Source: Chryseobacterium sp. YIM B08800 (GTDB lineage Bacteria > Bacteroidota > Bacteroidia > Flavobacteriales > Weeksellaceae). Taken from it: a stretch of DNA of 64,000 nt. Where the stretch lies: positions 1 through 64,000 of the forward strand of contig NZ_JAPDKN010000040.1 in assembly GCF_026163565.1 (NCBI RefSeq). Reading direction: 5' to 3'. Positions 44,116 to 52,617 of this stretch are shown here, piece by piece. Position 1 is the first letter of the stretch. Every line of letters starts with the position of its first letter. Under the pieces are notes generated by a model. It was not told the origin of the DNA. It saw only the letters and a list, made by a program, of their open reading frames with translations, and did not search any database. Both the position numbers and the translations under genes were made by a program.

Positions 44116-44613
44116 TTACAGAACAAATTCCATCAAATAATCGTCCATCACATACCCATTTCCAATATCAAAAACACCTTCATCATATACTTTATAGCCT
44201 TGAGATTCGTAGAATTTCTTCGCTGAATTATGCTTATTGACATTCAGAATAATTCTATTATCTCCACTTTCTAACGTTTTTTTATTTAAAAACTCAAGCG
44301 TTTTTTTGCCTAAACCTTTTCCTTTGCTTTCAGGAACCAAATAAATTCGGTGAAGCTTGGTTGTGTTTTCTTCGTAATGATTTTCAAAACCAATAAATCC
44401 GTCATATTCATTGGAGTTTTCATCAAAAACAAGATAATAATGATAATCAGTATTTTTCAGATGAGTTGAAATTTCAGATTGAGAATACATTGTGCTTAAC
44501 ATGTATTCCATCTGCTCAATAGATAAAATTTCTGCATAGGCATTTTCCCAAGATCTTTTGGCTAGATCCTGAATTAAAAGGATATTTTCTTCTGTTGCTT
44601 TGATTAATTTCAT
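44116..44613 (-). CDS. GNAT-family N-acetyltransferase
   Basis: It transfers an acetyl group from acetyl-CoA. The CoA-binding motif is LVPESKGKGLGKKTLEFL, preceded by the beta4 strand KLHRIYL. The C-terminal ILNVNKHNSAKKFYESQGY is motif B of the family. It is 165 aa from the ATG ending at 44613; an in-frame ATG 11 codons upstream overlaps the start of a long inverted-repeat element and is less likely. The substrate is unknown. It converges with the secreted hypothetical gene. Confidence 0.88.
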   Translation of the reverse strand: MKLIKATEENILLIQDLAKRSWENAYAEILSIEQMEYMLSTMYSQSEISTHLKNTDYHYYLVFDENSNEYDGFIGFENHYEENTTKLHRIYLVPESKGKGLGKKTLEFLNKKTLESGDNRIILNVNKHNSAKKFYESQGYKVYDEGVFDIGNGYVMDDYLMEFVL

Positions 44614-44629
44614 TAGTAATAAGATTGTG

Positions 44630-44777
44630 TTTGACACATAAGTCACAAAGATTTAAATTAGTCTTGAAAATATTTCAGAACACATGAGAGAGAGAAAATC
44701 AAAGATTTTCAAAACTAAGGTGCTCTAAACTGTTTTCAAACATGGTAACTAAAAACTAATGTGACTCATGTGTTAAA
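44630..44777. repeat. Intergenic inverted-repeat element, 148 bases
   Basis: The end sequences TTTGACACATAAGTCACA (44630-44647) and TGTGACTCATGTGTTAAA (44760-44777) are inverted copies with 16 of 18 positions paired, the two differences being G-T wobbles. The interior has a perfect small hairpin GAAAATC-AAA-GATTTTC (44694-44710). No reading frame is visible. It makes up about half of the 307-base gap between the GNAT and dapA genes, the only gap over 300 bases in the window. It is MITE-like in size but without a clear target duplication. Confidence 0.6.
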
Positions 44778-44793
44778 AATTTTAGATTAAAAA

Positions 44794-44818
44794 AGTGAAA
44801 AGCATTATACTTTTCACT
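44794..44818 (-). terminator. Terminator downstream of dapA
   Basis: AGTGAAAAG and CTTTTCACT with an 7-base loop. On the minus strand a T run follows. It is 103 bases beyond the dapA stop, with the element at 44834-44889 in between. Confidence 0.7.
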
Positions 44819-44833
44819 CTTATTATCGCAAAG

Positions 44834-44889
44834 TTTGTCATTTCGTAGGAATCTAAGCTAGATTGTAAAGATGCTTTCAGCATGACAAA
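44834..44889. repeat. Second intergenic inverted repeat downstream of dapA
   Basis: TTTGTCAT (44834-44841) and ATGACAAA (44882-44889) frame a 56-base unit containing TCGTAGGAATCTAAGCTAG. It resembles a dispersed GTCAT...ATGAC repeat that I recall from Chryseobacterium-like genomes. It lies right after the dapA gene and would form an imperfect hairpin in its mRNA. Confidence 0.5.
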
Positions 44890-44920
44890 CAGAGCGTAAA
44901 TTTTGATATTTAATAAAATA

Positions 44921-45793
44921 TTATATTTTCGCCATTTCAGCTTTTATTTTCGCATAAAGCCCTTCTGAAGCAGGAACCAATGGAAGTCTCAAATAATTTT
45001 TGATCAATCCTTTTTCTGCCAAAACAACTTTAATTCCGCAAGGGTTTCCTTCTGCAAAAATCAGTCTTGTGATCTCCACTAATTTATTGTGAATTTCATA
45101 AGCTTCATCCACTTTTTTATCAAAAGCTAGCTGAACCATTGTAGAAAATTCTTTTGGATAACCTTGCCCGATTACAGAAATTACACCATTTCCACCAGCT
45201 AAAGTTACAGGAAGTGTATATTCATCATCACCAGAAACCAAATTAAAACCTTCAGGTTTTTTTCTCAAAATATCAAAATACTGAAGAATATTTGGTGCAG
45301 CTTCTTTAATTAAGAATAAATTCGGGAATTCATTTGCCAAACGCAAAGTAGTTTCAGCTTCTACATTTTGTCCAGTTCTTGAAGGAACGTTATAAATGAT
45401 AATATTCTTTCCGGTAGAAGCCAACATTTTATAATGCTGATAAAGCCCTTCCTGATTAGGTTTATTATAATAAGGAGACACCGATAAAACAGCCGTAAAA
45501 TCTGATAAATCAGTTTCTTCGATTTGCTGTTTGACTTCAAGAGTATTGTTTCCGCCAATTCCTAAAACCAAAGGAAGACGTTTATTATTCACCTTAATGA
45601 TGTGCTCAACTACCTGTTTCTTCTCGTCTGAAGAAAGTGTAGCAGCTTCAGCTGTAGTTCCCAATACTACCAAATAGTTGGTTCCGTTTTCGATGTTGTA
45701 CTCAACAAGTTTTGTCAAACTTTCGAAATCTACGGATAAATCTTCATTAAAGGGTGTTACCAAAGCAACACCTACTCCTTTTAAAATGCTCAT
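44921..45793 (-). CDS. dapA: 4-hydroxy-tetrahydrodipicolinate synthase
   Basis: It condenses pyruvate and aspartate semialdehyde in lysine/DAP synthesis. Pyruvate-site residues T46/T47 (LGTTAEAATLS), Tyr134 (YNVPSRTG) and the Schiff-base Lys163 (LFLIKEAA) are all present. The N-terminus GVGVALVTPF is typical. It is 290 aa, full length. Monocistronic: it has a consensus promoter with TTG and TAnnTTTG, and a terminator beyond a repeat element. Confidence 0.97.
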   Translation of the reverse strand: MSILKGVGVALVTPFNEDLSVDFESLTKLVEYNIENGTNYLVVLGTTAEAATLSSDEKKQVVEHIIKVNNKRLPLVLGIGGNNTLEVKQQIEETDLSDFTAVLSVSPYYNKPNQEGLYQHYKMLASTGKNIIIYNVPSRTGQNVEAETTLRLANEFPNLFLIKEAAPNILQYFDILRKKPEGFNLVSGDDEYTLPVTLAGGNGVISVIGQGYPKEFSTMVQLAFDKKVDEAYEIHNKLVEITRLIFAEGNPCGIKVVLAEKGLIKNYLRLPLVPASEGLYAKIKAEMAKI

Positions 45794-45814
45794 CTGTTCG
45801 AATTATTTTCCCCA

Positions 45815-45844
45815 AATTTAATCAATTCATACAAGAATTTACAA
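45815..45844 (-). promoter_or_regulatory. Full promoter for dapA
   Basis: On the minus strand TTG (45842-45844), then 19 bases, then TAAATTTG (45815-45822). The dapA ATG is 21 bases further. It matches the Bacteroidota consensus in both boxes and spacing. Confidence 0.72.
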
Positions 45845-45874
45845 TATTTAATCCTATTTTATTATACATATAAT

Positions 45875-45882
45875 TATATTTG
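45875..45882 (+). promoter_or_regulatory. -7 box of the nucleotidase-porZ-recO operon
   Basis: TATATTTG fits TAnnTTTG and lies 17 bases before the ATG at 45900. It would start the four-gene plus-strand transcript. Confidence 0.55.
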
Positions 45883-45899
45883 CATATACTAAAGATATT

Positions 45900-46655
45900 A
45901 TGCAAAATAAATTCTTATTGCTAGGAATTGCCTTGTTATCACTTACAGCCTGTAAAACGACACCGTTACAGGTTGCCAATGTGCAGACACAGAAGAACAT
46001 TTCTATTAATAAAGAGCTGAAGGACGATGAAGGTTTTGCGAAATTTATCGAGCCTTACACTCTGAAACTTAACAAAGAGATGAACCAAAAAATCTCTTAT
46101 ACCCAAGTAAATCTTACCAAGGAAGGAGACAACAGTAATTTGGGAAACCTTTTAGCTGACTACACTTTTGACGGAGCAGATGTTTGGACAAAAGCCAATC
46201 TTAATAAAAACGTAGATGCTGCCTTAATCAATATCGGCGGAATTCGTACTACGATTGGAAAAGGAGACATTCTTCTGAAAAATGTTTTCGAAGTTATGCC
46301 TTTTGAAAATGAAGTCATCATTGTAAAAATGAAAGGTTCAGATTTGCAGGGATTGTTTGATTACTATGCAAAAACGCAGGTAAATAATCCGGTTTCTCAT
46401 TTATATATAGAAACCAACAACGGACAATTAACCAAAACTTTAATCAACGGAAAAGAGGTAAATCCGAATCAGGATTATTATATTGCAACGTCTGATTATC
46501 TGGCTTTGGGAGGTGATAATATGAAATTTTTCAGCAAAGGAGAATCAATTCCTACAGGAATGAAATTGAGAGATTTATTTATTGATTATTTTAAGAAAAA
46601 TGCTGAAATCAATCCGAAGGAAGATATTCGTTTAAATTTTATTGGGAAGAAATAA
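45900..46655 (+). CDS. 5'-nucleotidase C-terminal-domain lipoprotein (split enzyme, part 1)
   Basis: This lipoprotein contains only the C-terminal substrate-binding domain of UshA-type 5'-nucleotidases. The lipid Cys is residue 18 (LLSLTACKTT). Family motifs are SNLGNLLADYTFDGADVWTKA, INIGGIRTTIGKGDILL, VFEVMPFENEVIIVKMKG and SDYLALGGDNM. It is 251 aa with no metallophosphatase half; that half is the next gene, overlapping by one base. The two presumably act together in the periplasm on nucleotides or similar phosphates. The domain order is reversed relative to UshA. Confidence 0.92.
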   Translation: MQNKFLLLGIALLSLTACKTTPLQVANVQTQKNISINKELKDDEGFAKFIEPYTLKLNKEMNQKISYTQVNLTKEGDNSNLGNLLADYTFDGADVWTKANLNKNVDAALINIGGIRTTIGKGDILLKNVFEVMPFENEVIIVKMKGSDLQGLFDYYAKTQVNNPVSHLYIETNNGQLTKTLINGKEVNPNQDYYIATSDYLALGGDNMKFFSKGESIPTGMKLRDLFIDYFKKNAEINPKEDIRLNFIGKK

Positions 46656-47605
46656 TGAATAGAAAGAGTTTTTTAAAAACAATAGGTGGCGGAACTTTAG
46701 CAATGTCTTTAGCTCCCAATTTGATGATGGCGGAAGAATTGAGTTTAAATTCATTCAAATCTGCTCACAAATTAACGATTCTTCATACCAACGATCAACA
46801 CAGCAGAATTGAACCTTTTGACGAAAGCTATACCAAAAATCCTAATCAGGGTGGTTTTGCGAGAAGAGCAAGTTTAATACAAAAAATAAGAAGCGAAGAA
46901 AGCAATCTTTTGTTGCTGGATTCTGGTGATATTTTTCAGGGAACACCGTATTTTAACTTTTTCGGAGGTGAACTGGAGTTTAAACTGATGTCGATGATGA
47001 AATATGATGCATCAACGATGGGAAATCATGATTTCGACAATGGTTTAGATGGTTTTCTAAAGGTTTTGCCTAATGCAGAGTTTCCATTTATCTGTTCGAA
47101 TTATGATTTTAAAAACACAATTCTCGACGGAAAAACTTCGCAGTATAAAATATTCAACAAAAACGGCATCAAAGTCGGAATTTTCGGGGTAGGCATTCAG
47201 TTGGATGGTTTGGTTGGGAAGAAACAGTACGGAGAAACCATTTGGTCTGATCCTATTGATGTGGCGCAACATTATTCTAATTTTCTAAAAAATGAGAAAA
47301 AATGCGACCTTGTGATTTGTCTTTCTCACATCGGATATGATTACAAAGATGAACCCGAAAAAATAAGTGATAAAATTTTAGCCTCAAAAACAGAAAATAT
47401 TGACTTAATTTTGGGAGGTCACACTCATACTTTTCTACCGGAACCTCAAACCTTTAAAAACAGACAGGGGAAAAACGTGTTGGTAAACCAAGTAGGTTGG
47501 GCAGGTCTTCTTTTAGGCAGAATAGATTTCTTTTTTGATTCAAACAAAAATATAAAACAGATTTCCTGGAATAATCAGGCAATCGACAGCAGCATAACAG
47601 TATAA
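46655..47605 (+). CDS. 5'-nucleotidase metallophosphatase domain (split enzyme, part 2)
   Basis: This is the catalytic half. Metal-binding motifs are all present: LHTNDQHSRI (D, H), LLDSGDIFQG, TMGNHDFDNG, LSHIGYDY and ILGGHTHTFLP. The N-terminus MNRKSFLKTIGGGTLAMSL looks like a Tat-type leader with R-K instead of R-R, so Tat export is likely but not proven. It is 316 aa. The ATG overlaps the previous stop (TAATG). It is second in the nucleotidase-porZ-recO operon, with one base between its stop and porZ. Confidence 0.92.
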   Translation: MNRKSFLKTIGGGTLAMSLAPNLMMAEELSLNSFKSAHKLTILHTNDQHSRIEPFDESYTKNPNQGGFARRASLIQKIRSEESNLLLLDSGDIFQGTPYFNFFGGELEFKLMSMMKYDASTMGNHDFDNGLDGFLKVLPNAEFPFICSNYDFKNTILDGKTSQYKIFNKNGIKVGIFGVGIQLDGLVGKKQYGETIWSDPIDVAQHYSNFLKNEKKCDLVICLSHIGYDYKDEPEKISDKILASKTENIDLILGGHTHTFLPEPQTFKNRQGKNVLVNQVGWAGLLLGRIDFFFDSNKNIKQISWNNQAIDSSITV

Positions 47606-47606
47606 T

Positions 47607-49862
47607 ATGAAAAAAATCTCATTACTTTCTTTTGGTATTTTCGCAGCGTTGCAGTTTGTAAATGCGCAGAATATTTCTTCAAAAAAATGGGCAGACCTGT
47701 TCTCTTACAACAATGTTCTGGCGATGAAAGAAGATAACGGAAAAATCGTTGCCGCCACAGAAAACGGGATTTTTTATTATACAATTTCTTCAGGAGAAAT
47801 TACCAAGTTATCAAAGGCTAATGGTCTTCATGATGTGAAAATTTCTGCTTTTGATTACAATCCACAAACAAAAATAGGTTTAGTTGGATATCAAAACGGA
47901 GCCTTAGACATTATTACTCCACAAGGCGTAACGTATGTTGTAGATATCCCAATTGCAACGGGATACAATGGAAGCAAAAAAATCAATCACATTTCTATTA
48001 CAGGAGATAAAGCAGTTGTTTCTGTAGGTTATGGAGTTTCTATTTTTGATTTAAAAAAGAAAGAATTTGCTGACTCTGCTTTCTTTATTAACGGAGGTGT
48101 TTTTCAAGCCAGTAATGAAGCGACTATTTTAGGAAATAAAGTTTTTTCAGTAACCAATACCGGATTGAAAACCCATGAAATGAATACTACTTTTCCTGTG
48201 TTTACAACCTGGGCTACAGAAATGCCCGGAAACTTTACAAATATTGATTCAGAATCTGTTTTAGCTTTTTCATCTGCTACTGCAACTTACATTTACGATA
48301 GCGGAACATCAACTCCCATTGCACAAACTTTTGGTGGGATTAATGATGTGGTTGTAAATTCAAACAATATCATCATTACAGACGGCAGCAGAATTTACAC
48401 TTATAATACAAATGGAAATTTTGGTGGTAGCACAAGTGTGGGAGAAGCTTGCAATACGGCAACAACAATTGGCTCAAAAGTATATGGCGGAACTAAACTT
48501 TCCGGAGTTAAAACCGATGATAATATATCCTACAAACCAGATGGCCCCTATTTCAATGATTCTTACAAAATAAGATTATTTAATGATAATCAGCTTTTAG
48601 TTTCTACAGGAATTAGAGCAAACGGATATAATGAAACTCAAGTTAATTCAAAAAATCCGGGTTTTTATTATTTTACTGGAACTGAATGGGTTTATCCTTC
48701 TATTTTTGTTGGAACAACTATAGGTTTCAATGTTGTAGATGCTTTTCCAGACCCAGCAAATACTTCAGAAGTATATTTTTCGAATTATTACACTAATAAT
48801 TTTGGAGGTCATGGGATTTATAAAATGAAATACAATTCAACTTCTAAAGATTTTGACTTTGTAAAACGTTATGACTTAGGTGCACCCAATGGTTATGGAA
48901 GAAGACCTGTGGGCTTTACTTCAGATGATCAGAATAACATTATTGCATCTATTGCATATTCCGGACCAACTGCAGCATTAGCTTTTTATGACAGAGCAAC
49001 AGATAATTTTTTATTAAAAGATTTAAACGTTAGTACCGGGATTCAATATCCTGTTTTCAGTAATGATTTATTGTGGATTCCTATCCCAAGAACAGTTAAT
49101 TTCTTAGTTTACGACACCAAAAAAACAGCGAGTCTTTCTGATGATACACAATATTATTTAGATCAATCAAACAATATTCCTGCAAATACAATTTCTTTTG
49201 CAATGGATAAATCAGGAGATGCTTGGCTAGGTACTGAAGACGGAATAAGAATTTTACCCAATGCAGCAACCGAAATTAAAAACGACCCTCAATTTGAAGC
49301 TATTGTCATCGAACAAGGCGGACTTGCCGAAGAACTTTTCAGAGATGCTACTATTTTACATATCGAAGTAGATGGCGGAAACCAGAAATGGGTATCTGTA
49401 GAAGACGGAGGTGTTTATTATTTATCTGCTGACGGAGAAAAAACTATAAAATTTTTCAATAAAGATAATTCTCCGCTCCCAACGAATACTGTTACCGATA
49501 TTAAAGTTGATAAAAAAACAGGCAAAGTTTATTTTGTGACTTTTGACGGAATCGTTACTTACCAAGGTGATGTTGCAGATGTAACTAAAGACTTTGGAAA
49601 TGTTTTGGTTTATCCGAATCCTGTGGTTTATTCTCAGTTTAAAGGCAATGTAACCATCAAAGGTTTGGCTGAAAAAACAAACATCAGAATTACTGATGCA
49701 GCTGGAAATCTTGTACATTCTGCCGTTGCAAGAACCGGATATTACGAATGGAATCTTAATAACCAGAAAGGAAAAAGAGTTGCTTCAGGAATTTATTTTG
49801 TTTTGATGACCAACGAAGACGGCTCAGATAAAGCTACAGCAAAAATAGCGGTAGTTAATTAA
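47607..49862 (+). CDS. porZ: T9SS component PorZ
   Basis: It is a surface-exposed part of the type IX attachment complex that binds anionic LPS for cargo anchoring. It has a signal peptide (MKKISLLSFGIFAALQFVNA) and the PorZ N-terminal propeller signature: KWADLFSYNNVLAMKEDNG, AATENGIFYYTISSGE, LSKANGLHDVKISAF and VGYQNGALDII. A second propeller follows. The C-terminal T9SS type A domain starts near VLVYPNPVVYS and ends IYFVLMTNEDG. It is 751 aa. It overlaps recO by one base, an order that I recall as common in flavobacteria. Confidence 0.9.
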   Translation: MKKISLLSFGIFAALQFVNAQNISSKKWADLFSYNNVLAMKEDNGKIVAATENGIFYYTISSGEITKLSKANGLHDVKISAFDYNPQTKIGLVGYQNGALDIITPQGVTYVVDIPIATGYNGSKKINHISITGDKAVVSVGYGVSIFDLKKKEFADSAFFINGGVFQASNEATILGNKVFSVTNTGLKTHEMNTTFPVFTTWATEMPGNFTNIDSESVLAFSSATATYIYDSGTSTPIAQTFGGINDVVVNSNNIIITDGSRIYTYNTNGNFGGSTSVGEACNTATTIGSKVYGGTKLSGVKTDDNISYKPDGPYFNDSYKIRLFNDNQLLVSTGIRANGYNETQVNSKNPGFYYFTGTEWVYPSIFVGTTIGFNVVDAFPDPANTSEVYFSNYYTNNFGGHGIYKMKYNSTSKDFDFVKRYDLGAPNGYGRRPVGFTSDDQNNIIASIAYSGPTAALAFYDRATDNFLLKDLNVSTGIQYPVFSNDLLWIPIPRTVNFLVYDTKKTASLSDDTQYYLDQSNNIPANTISFAMDKSGDAWLGTEDGIRILPNAATEIKNDPQFEAIVIEQGGLAEELFRDATILHIEVDGGNQKWVSVEDGGVYYLSADGEKTIKFFNKDNSPLPTNTVTDIKVDKKTGKVYFVTFDGIVTYQGDVADVTKDFGNVLVYPNPVVYSQFKGNVTIKGLAEKTNIRITDAAGNLVHSAVARTGYYEWNLNNQKGKRVASGIYFVLMTNEDGSDKATAKIAVVN

Positions 49863-50548
49863 TGACTTCACAAGACGGATTTTTACTTTCATACATCAAA
49901 TATGGAGAAAACGACGCAGTTCTCCATTGTTTCACCGAAGAAGATGGTTTTCAAACTTATTTTCTGAAAGGAATTTACAGCAAAAAAAATAAGAAAAAGG
50001 CGTTTTTACTTCCATTGAACAAGCTTAATTTTTCTGTTAATGCAGGAAAAAACAGCGGAATTCAAACTATTTCAAAATTTGAAATTACGGAGGTAAATGA
50101 TGTTTATACAGACATCAAAGCCAATACGGTTATATTTTTTATTGCAGATTTTTTGAATCAGATTTTAAGAAATGAGAATCAAAATCAGATCATCTTTCAC
50201 ACGATTGATGAATTTATTTTTGAACTCAGTCAGCAAAATTACCGTTCTCATCTTATTCTTTTAATTAAAATTTTAAAAATTCAGGGTGTTGCACCACTCT
50301 TAGGAGATGGAAATTATTTGGATCCCGAAACAGGAACATTCTCCAATATAGGAACTCATCATTTTTTCGACAGTGAAAATTCTCAGCTATGGAAATTGAT
50401 TTTATCCTCTCAGAATCCTTATCAAATAAAAATTCCGCAAGCTATGAGAAAAACCTTTTTAGACAGTGTGCTGGTTTATTATCATTACCACATTACCGAT
50501 TTTAAAACGCCTAATTCACTTGAAATTATCCAGCAGATTTTCGAATAA
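49862..50548 (+). CDS. recO: DNA repair protein RecO
   Basis: It loads RecA with RecF/RecR in gap repair. The N-terminal OB-fold is DGFLLSYIKYGENDAVLHCFTEEDG, then GIYSKKNKKKAFLLPLNKL. The helical C-terminal domain follows (ILIKILKIQGVAPLLGD...). The usual zinc-binding Cys cluster in the C-terminal part is absent, as in many Bacteroidota RecO. It is 228 aa. Its ATG is inside the porZ stop codon (TAATG). It meets the convergent SDR gene with only one base between stops. Confidence 0.92.
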   Translation: MTSQDGFLLSYIKYGENDAVLHCFTEEDGFQTYFLKGIYSKKNKKKAFLLPLNKLNFSVNAGKNSGIQTISKFEITEVNDVYTDIKANTVIFFIADFLNQILRNENQNQIIFHTIDEFIFELSQQNYRSHLILLIKILKIQGVAPLLGDGNYLDPETGTFSNIGTHHFFDSENSQLWKLILSSQNPYQIKIPQAMRKTFLDSVLVYYHYHITDFKTPNSLEIIQQIFE

Positions 50549-50549
50549 A

Positions 50550-51359
50550 TTATCCGCCGTTTGAAAAACTTTCCAGACTTGTCATGCCTCCATCGATGAA
50601 AATACTCGTTCCGGAAATATAATCGGCCAAATCACTCGCTAAAAATGCTGCCAAATTTCCAACATCTTCAGGTTGACCAATTCTGTTATATGGAATTAAC
50701 TTCATTAAATCATTCATCGCTTCCGGAGTTTCCCATGCATCTTTATTAATCGGCGTTTGAATTGCTCCCGGACAAATAGAATTAACTCTGATTTTATCTG
50801 CGCCGTGTTCCTGAGCCAAAGTCTGCATCAGCATTTTTATGGCACCTTTACTTGCTGCATAATTTGCGTGACCCGCCCAAGGGATAATTTCGTGAACCGA
50901 ACTTATATGAATGATTTTTCCGCAAGCAACAGAACGGGTTGTATCGATTCCCCGGCGGAGAAATTCTTTAACAGCTTCTCTTGAACACAAAAAATGACCA
51001 CGCAAATTCACGCCCATTACAGTATCCCACTCTTCCAAAGTCATATCGATAAATTTGGCATCTTTCTGAATTCCGGCATTATTAACCAGAATATCAACGG
51101 TTCCGTATTCTGAAATTACATCTGAAAACATTTTTACCACCTGATCTTCTTTAGAAACATCGCATTGGTAAACCATTCCGTTTCCGCCGTTTTTCTGAAT
51201 TTCGCCTAAAACTTTTTGGGCTTCATCTTTAGATTTTTCAGATGAATGATTGATGATAACTGTTGCCCCGGCTGAAGCAAGAGATTTTGCAATTCCGGTT
51301 CCGATTCCGCTTGATGCGCCTGTAACAATGGCAACCTGATTTCTTAATAAAACTTCCAT
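50550..51359 (-). CDS. SDR-family dehydrogenase (glucose 1-dehydrogenase-like)
   Basis: The N-terminal NAD(P) fold is VAIVTGASSGIGTGIAKSL, with the active-site segment HISSVHEIIPWAGHANYAASKGA (Ser, Tyr-x3-Lys) and the C-terminal GTSIFIDGGMTSL. The overall length of 269 aa and LVNNAGIQKDAKFIDMTLEEW are most like glucose 1-dehydrogenases, which oxidise glucose to gluconolactone, but SDR substrates are hard to predict. It is a single gene, convergent with recO and with no visible terminator between. Confidence 0.88.
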   Translation of the reverse strand: MEVLLRNQVAIVTGASSGIGTGIAKSLASAGATVIINHSSEKSKDEAQKVLGEIQKNGGNGMVYQCDVSKEDQVVKMFSDVISEYGTVDILVNNAGIQKDAKFIDMTLEEWDTVMGVNLRGHFLCSREAVKEFLRRGIDTTRSVACGKIIHISSVHEIIPWAGHANYAASKGAIKMLMQTLAQEHGADKIRVNSICPGAIQTPINKDAWETPEAMNDLMKLIPYNRIGQPEDVGNLAAFLASDLADYISGTSIFIDGGMTSLESFSNGG

Positions 51360-51427
51360 ATTTTGATTTTAATGATGTTTAAAATCAATTGAAAGTATCA
51401 CGCCAAACTGACTGTTTGATTTTTAAA

Positions 51428-51913
51428 TTAATCTAAAATTTTAGACATCACAAACTGAGGCCCGCTTCTTCCGTCTATTTTTTTACCGGCATAAACATAT
51501 CCTTTTTTCGTATAAATTTGAAAAGCCAAATCATTTCTTTCATTCACTGATAAAACAATTTCATTACAATCTTTAAAATGTTCTTTAATAAAATCATCCA
51601 GAACAATCATCACAGATTTACCGACTCCTTTTCCCTGAAATTCAGGATTTATAGACAATGACCGAAGTAAAACCGAATTGTGATTATCAGTTAATTCTAA
51701 TTTATCATCACCAAAATCTAAAACACAAAAACCAGCCGCTTTTTCATCAGAAAAAATAGTAATCGGATAGGCAAAAAAATCATCATTTTGATTTCTTGCT
51801 TCAATTCTTTCCAAAGCTTGGTTTGGCAAAGCTGAAAACTGCGCCTGAATTTCATCAAGCTCATAATTTAATTCAGATAAATCTTTCGGTTTAAAAAACT
51901 GTAAATCAATCAT
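51428..51913 (-). CDS. GNAT-family N-acetyltransferase
   Basis: The acetyl-CoA motif is NPEFQGKGVGKSVMIVLDD and the preceding strand is SVLLRSLSI. Motif B is LSVNERNDLAFQIYTKKGY. It is 161 aa, full length. It may be an acetyltransferase for small molecules or protein N-termini; unknown. It is 3 bases from the DUF1684 gene on the same strand, so the two are likely in one transcript. Confidence 0.88.
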   Translation of the reverse strand: MIDLQFFKPKDLSELNYELDEIQAQFSALPNQALERIEARNQNDDFFAYPITIFSDEKAAGFCVLDFGDDKLELTDNHNSVLLRSLSINPEFQGKGVGKSVMIVLDDFIKEHFKDCNEIVLSVNERNDLAFQIYTKKGYVYAGKKIDGRSGPQFVMSKILD

Positions 51914-51916
51914 AAT

Positions 51917-52600
51917 TTAATGATGATAAATATCGTTGTACATTACGCCCGCTTTTATTTCTACCGGAAGCTTATTTTCTTCAGGAACAATCGGGCAATT
52001 GTAATCATAAGCATTATAGGCACAGAAAGGTTGATAAGACTGATTAAAATCTAACACAATCGTGTTGCCTTTCGGGATTTTTAAATCCATGTATTTTCCT
52101 CCGCCGTAAGTTTGTTTTTGATTGGTTTCATCACGAAAAGGCAAGAAAAGATGATCCTTATATTTTTCCATTTTCATCAGATCTAAACTTTGATAGATCG
52201 TTAAAGTATAAGATTTTCCGTCAATCGTAAAGTGGGCCTTCCCGTATTCCTGATATGACTTCGATTTTCCTGAAGAAGTGGGTAGATCAAAAGGTTCAGG
52301 GTTTTCATTTTTAACGAAATCAGCAATTACGCGGTATTTTAAGTCAATAGGAAAGAAAGGATGTTGTTTAAAATTTGTATAATTATCTCCTCGCAAAGGT
52401 GTTTCTTTCTTGTCGAGGTATTCTTTATTTAAATCTGTTTGAAACTTTTTTATTTCTCTTATCATTAAATATCCAAAAATATCTTTTTCAGTACAAATCA
52501 TTGGTTTGATTATAGGTACTGCATGCTTTGTTTTTTTCTTTTTTTGAGAAAACACGAAAAGTGGAAAGACAGCTATAAGAATTAATATAATTTTCTTCAT
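51917..52600 (-). CDS. DUF1684 family protein, exported
   Basis: It has a signal peptide (MKKIILILIAVFPLFVFSQ) followed by a Lys-rich stretch. The DUF1684 pattern is FYPIDLKYRVIADFVKN, then AHFTIDGKSYTLTIYQSLDLM, LFLPFRDETNQKQTYGGGKYMDL and the C-terminal VLDFNQSYQPFCAYNAYDYNCPIVP. DUF1684 proteins have unknown function. It is 227 aa. The GNAT gene follows 3 bases later and the 52618 gene precedes it by 17, so these three look like one transcript. Confidence 0.9.
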   Translation of the reverse strand: MKKIILILIAVFPLFVFSQKKKKTKHAVPIIKPMICTEKDIFGYLMIREIKKFQTDLNKEYLDKKETPLRGDNYTNFKQHPFFPIDLKYRVIADFVKNENPEPFDLPTSSGKSKSYQEYGKAHFTIDGKSYTLTIYQSLDLMKMEKYKDHLFLPFRDETNQKQTYGGGKYMDLKIPKGNTIVLDFNQSYQPFCAYNAYDYNCPIVPEENKLPVEIKAGVMYNDIYHH

Positions 52601-52617
52601 TTTAGATTTAATAAAAA

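Noticed and set aside
45823-45899. Lysine riboswitch upstream of dapA
   Set aside because: The space from the promoter to the dapA ATG is only about 20 bases, too short for an aptamer.
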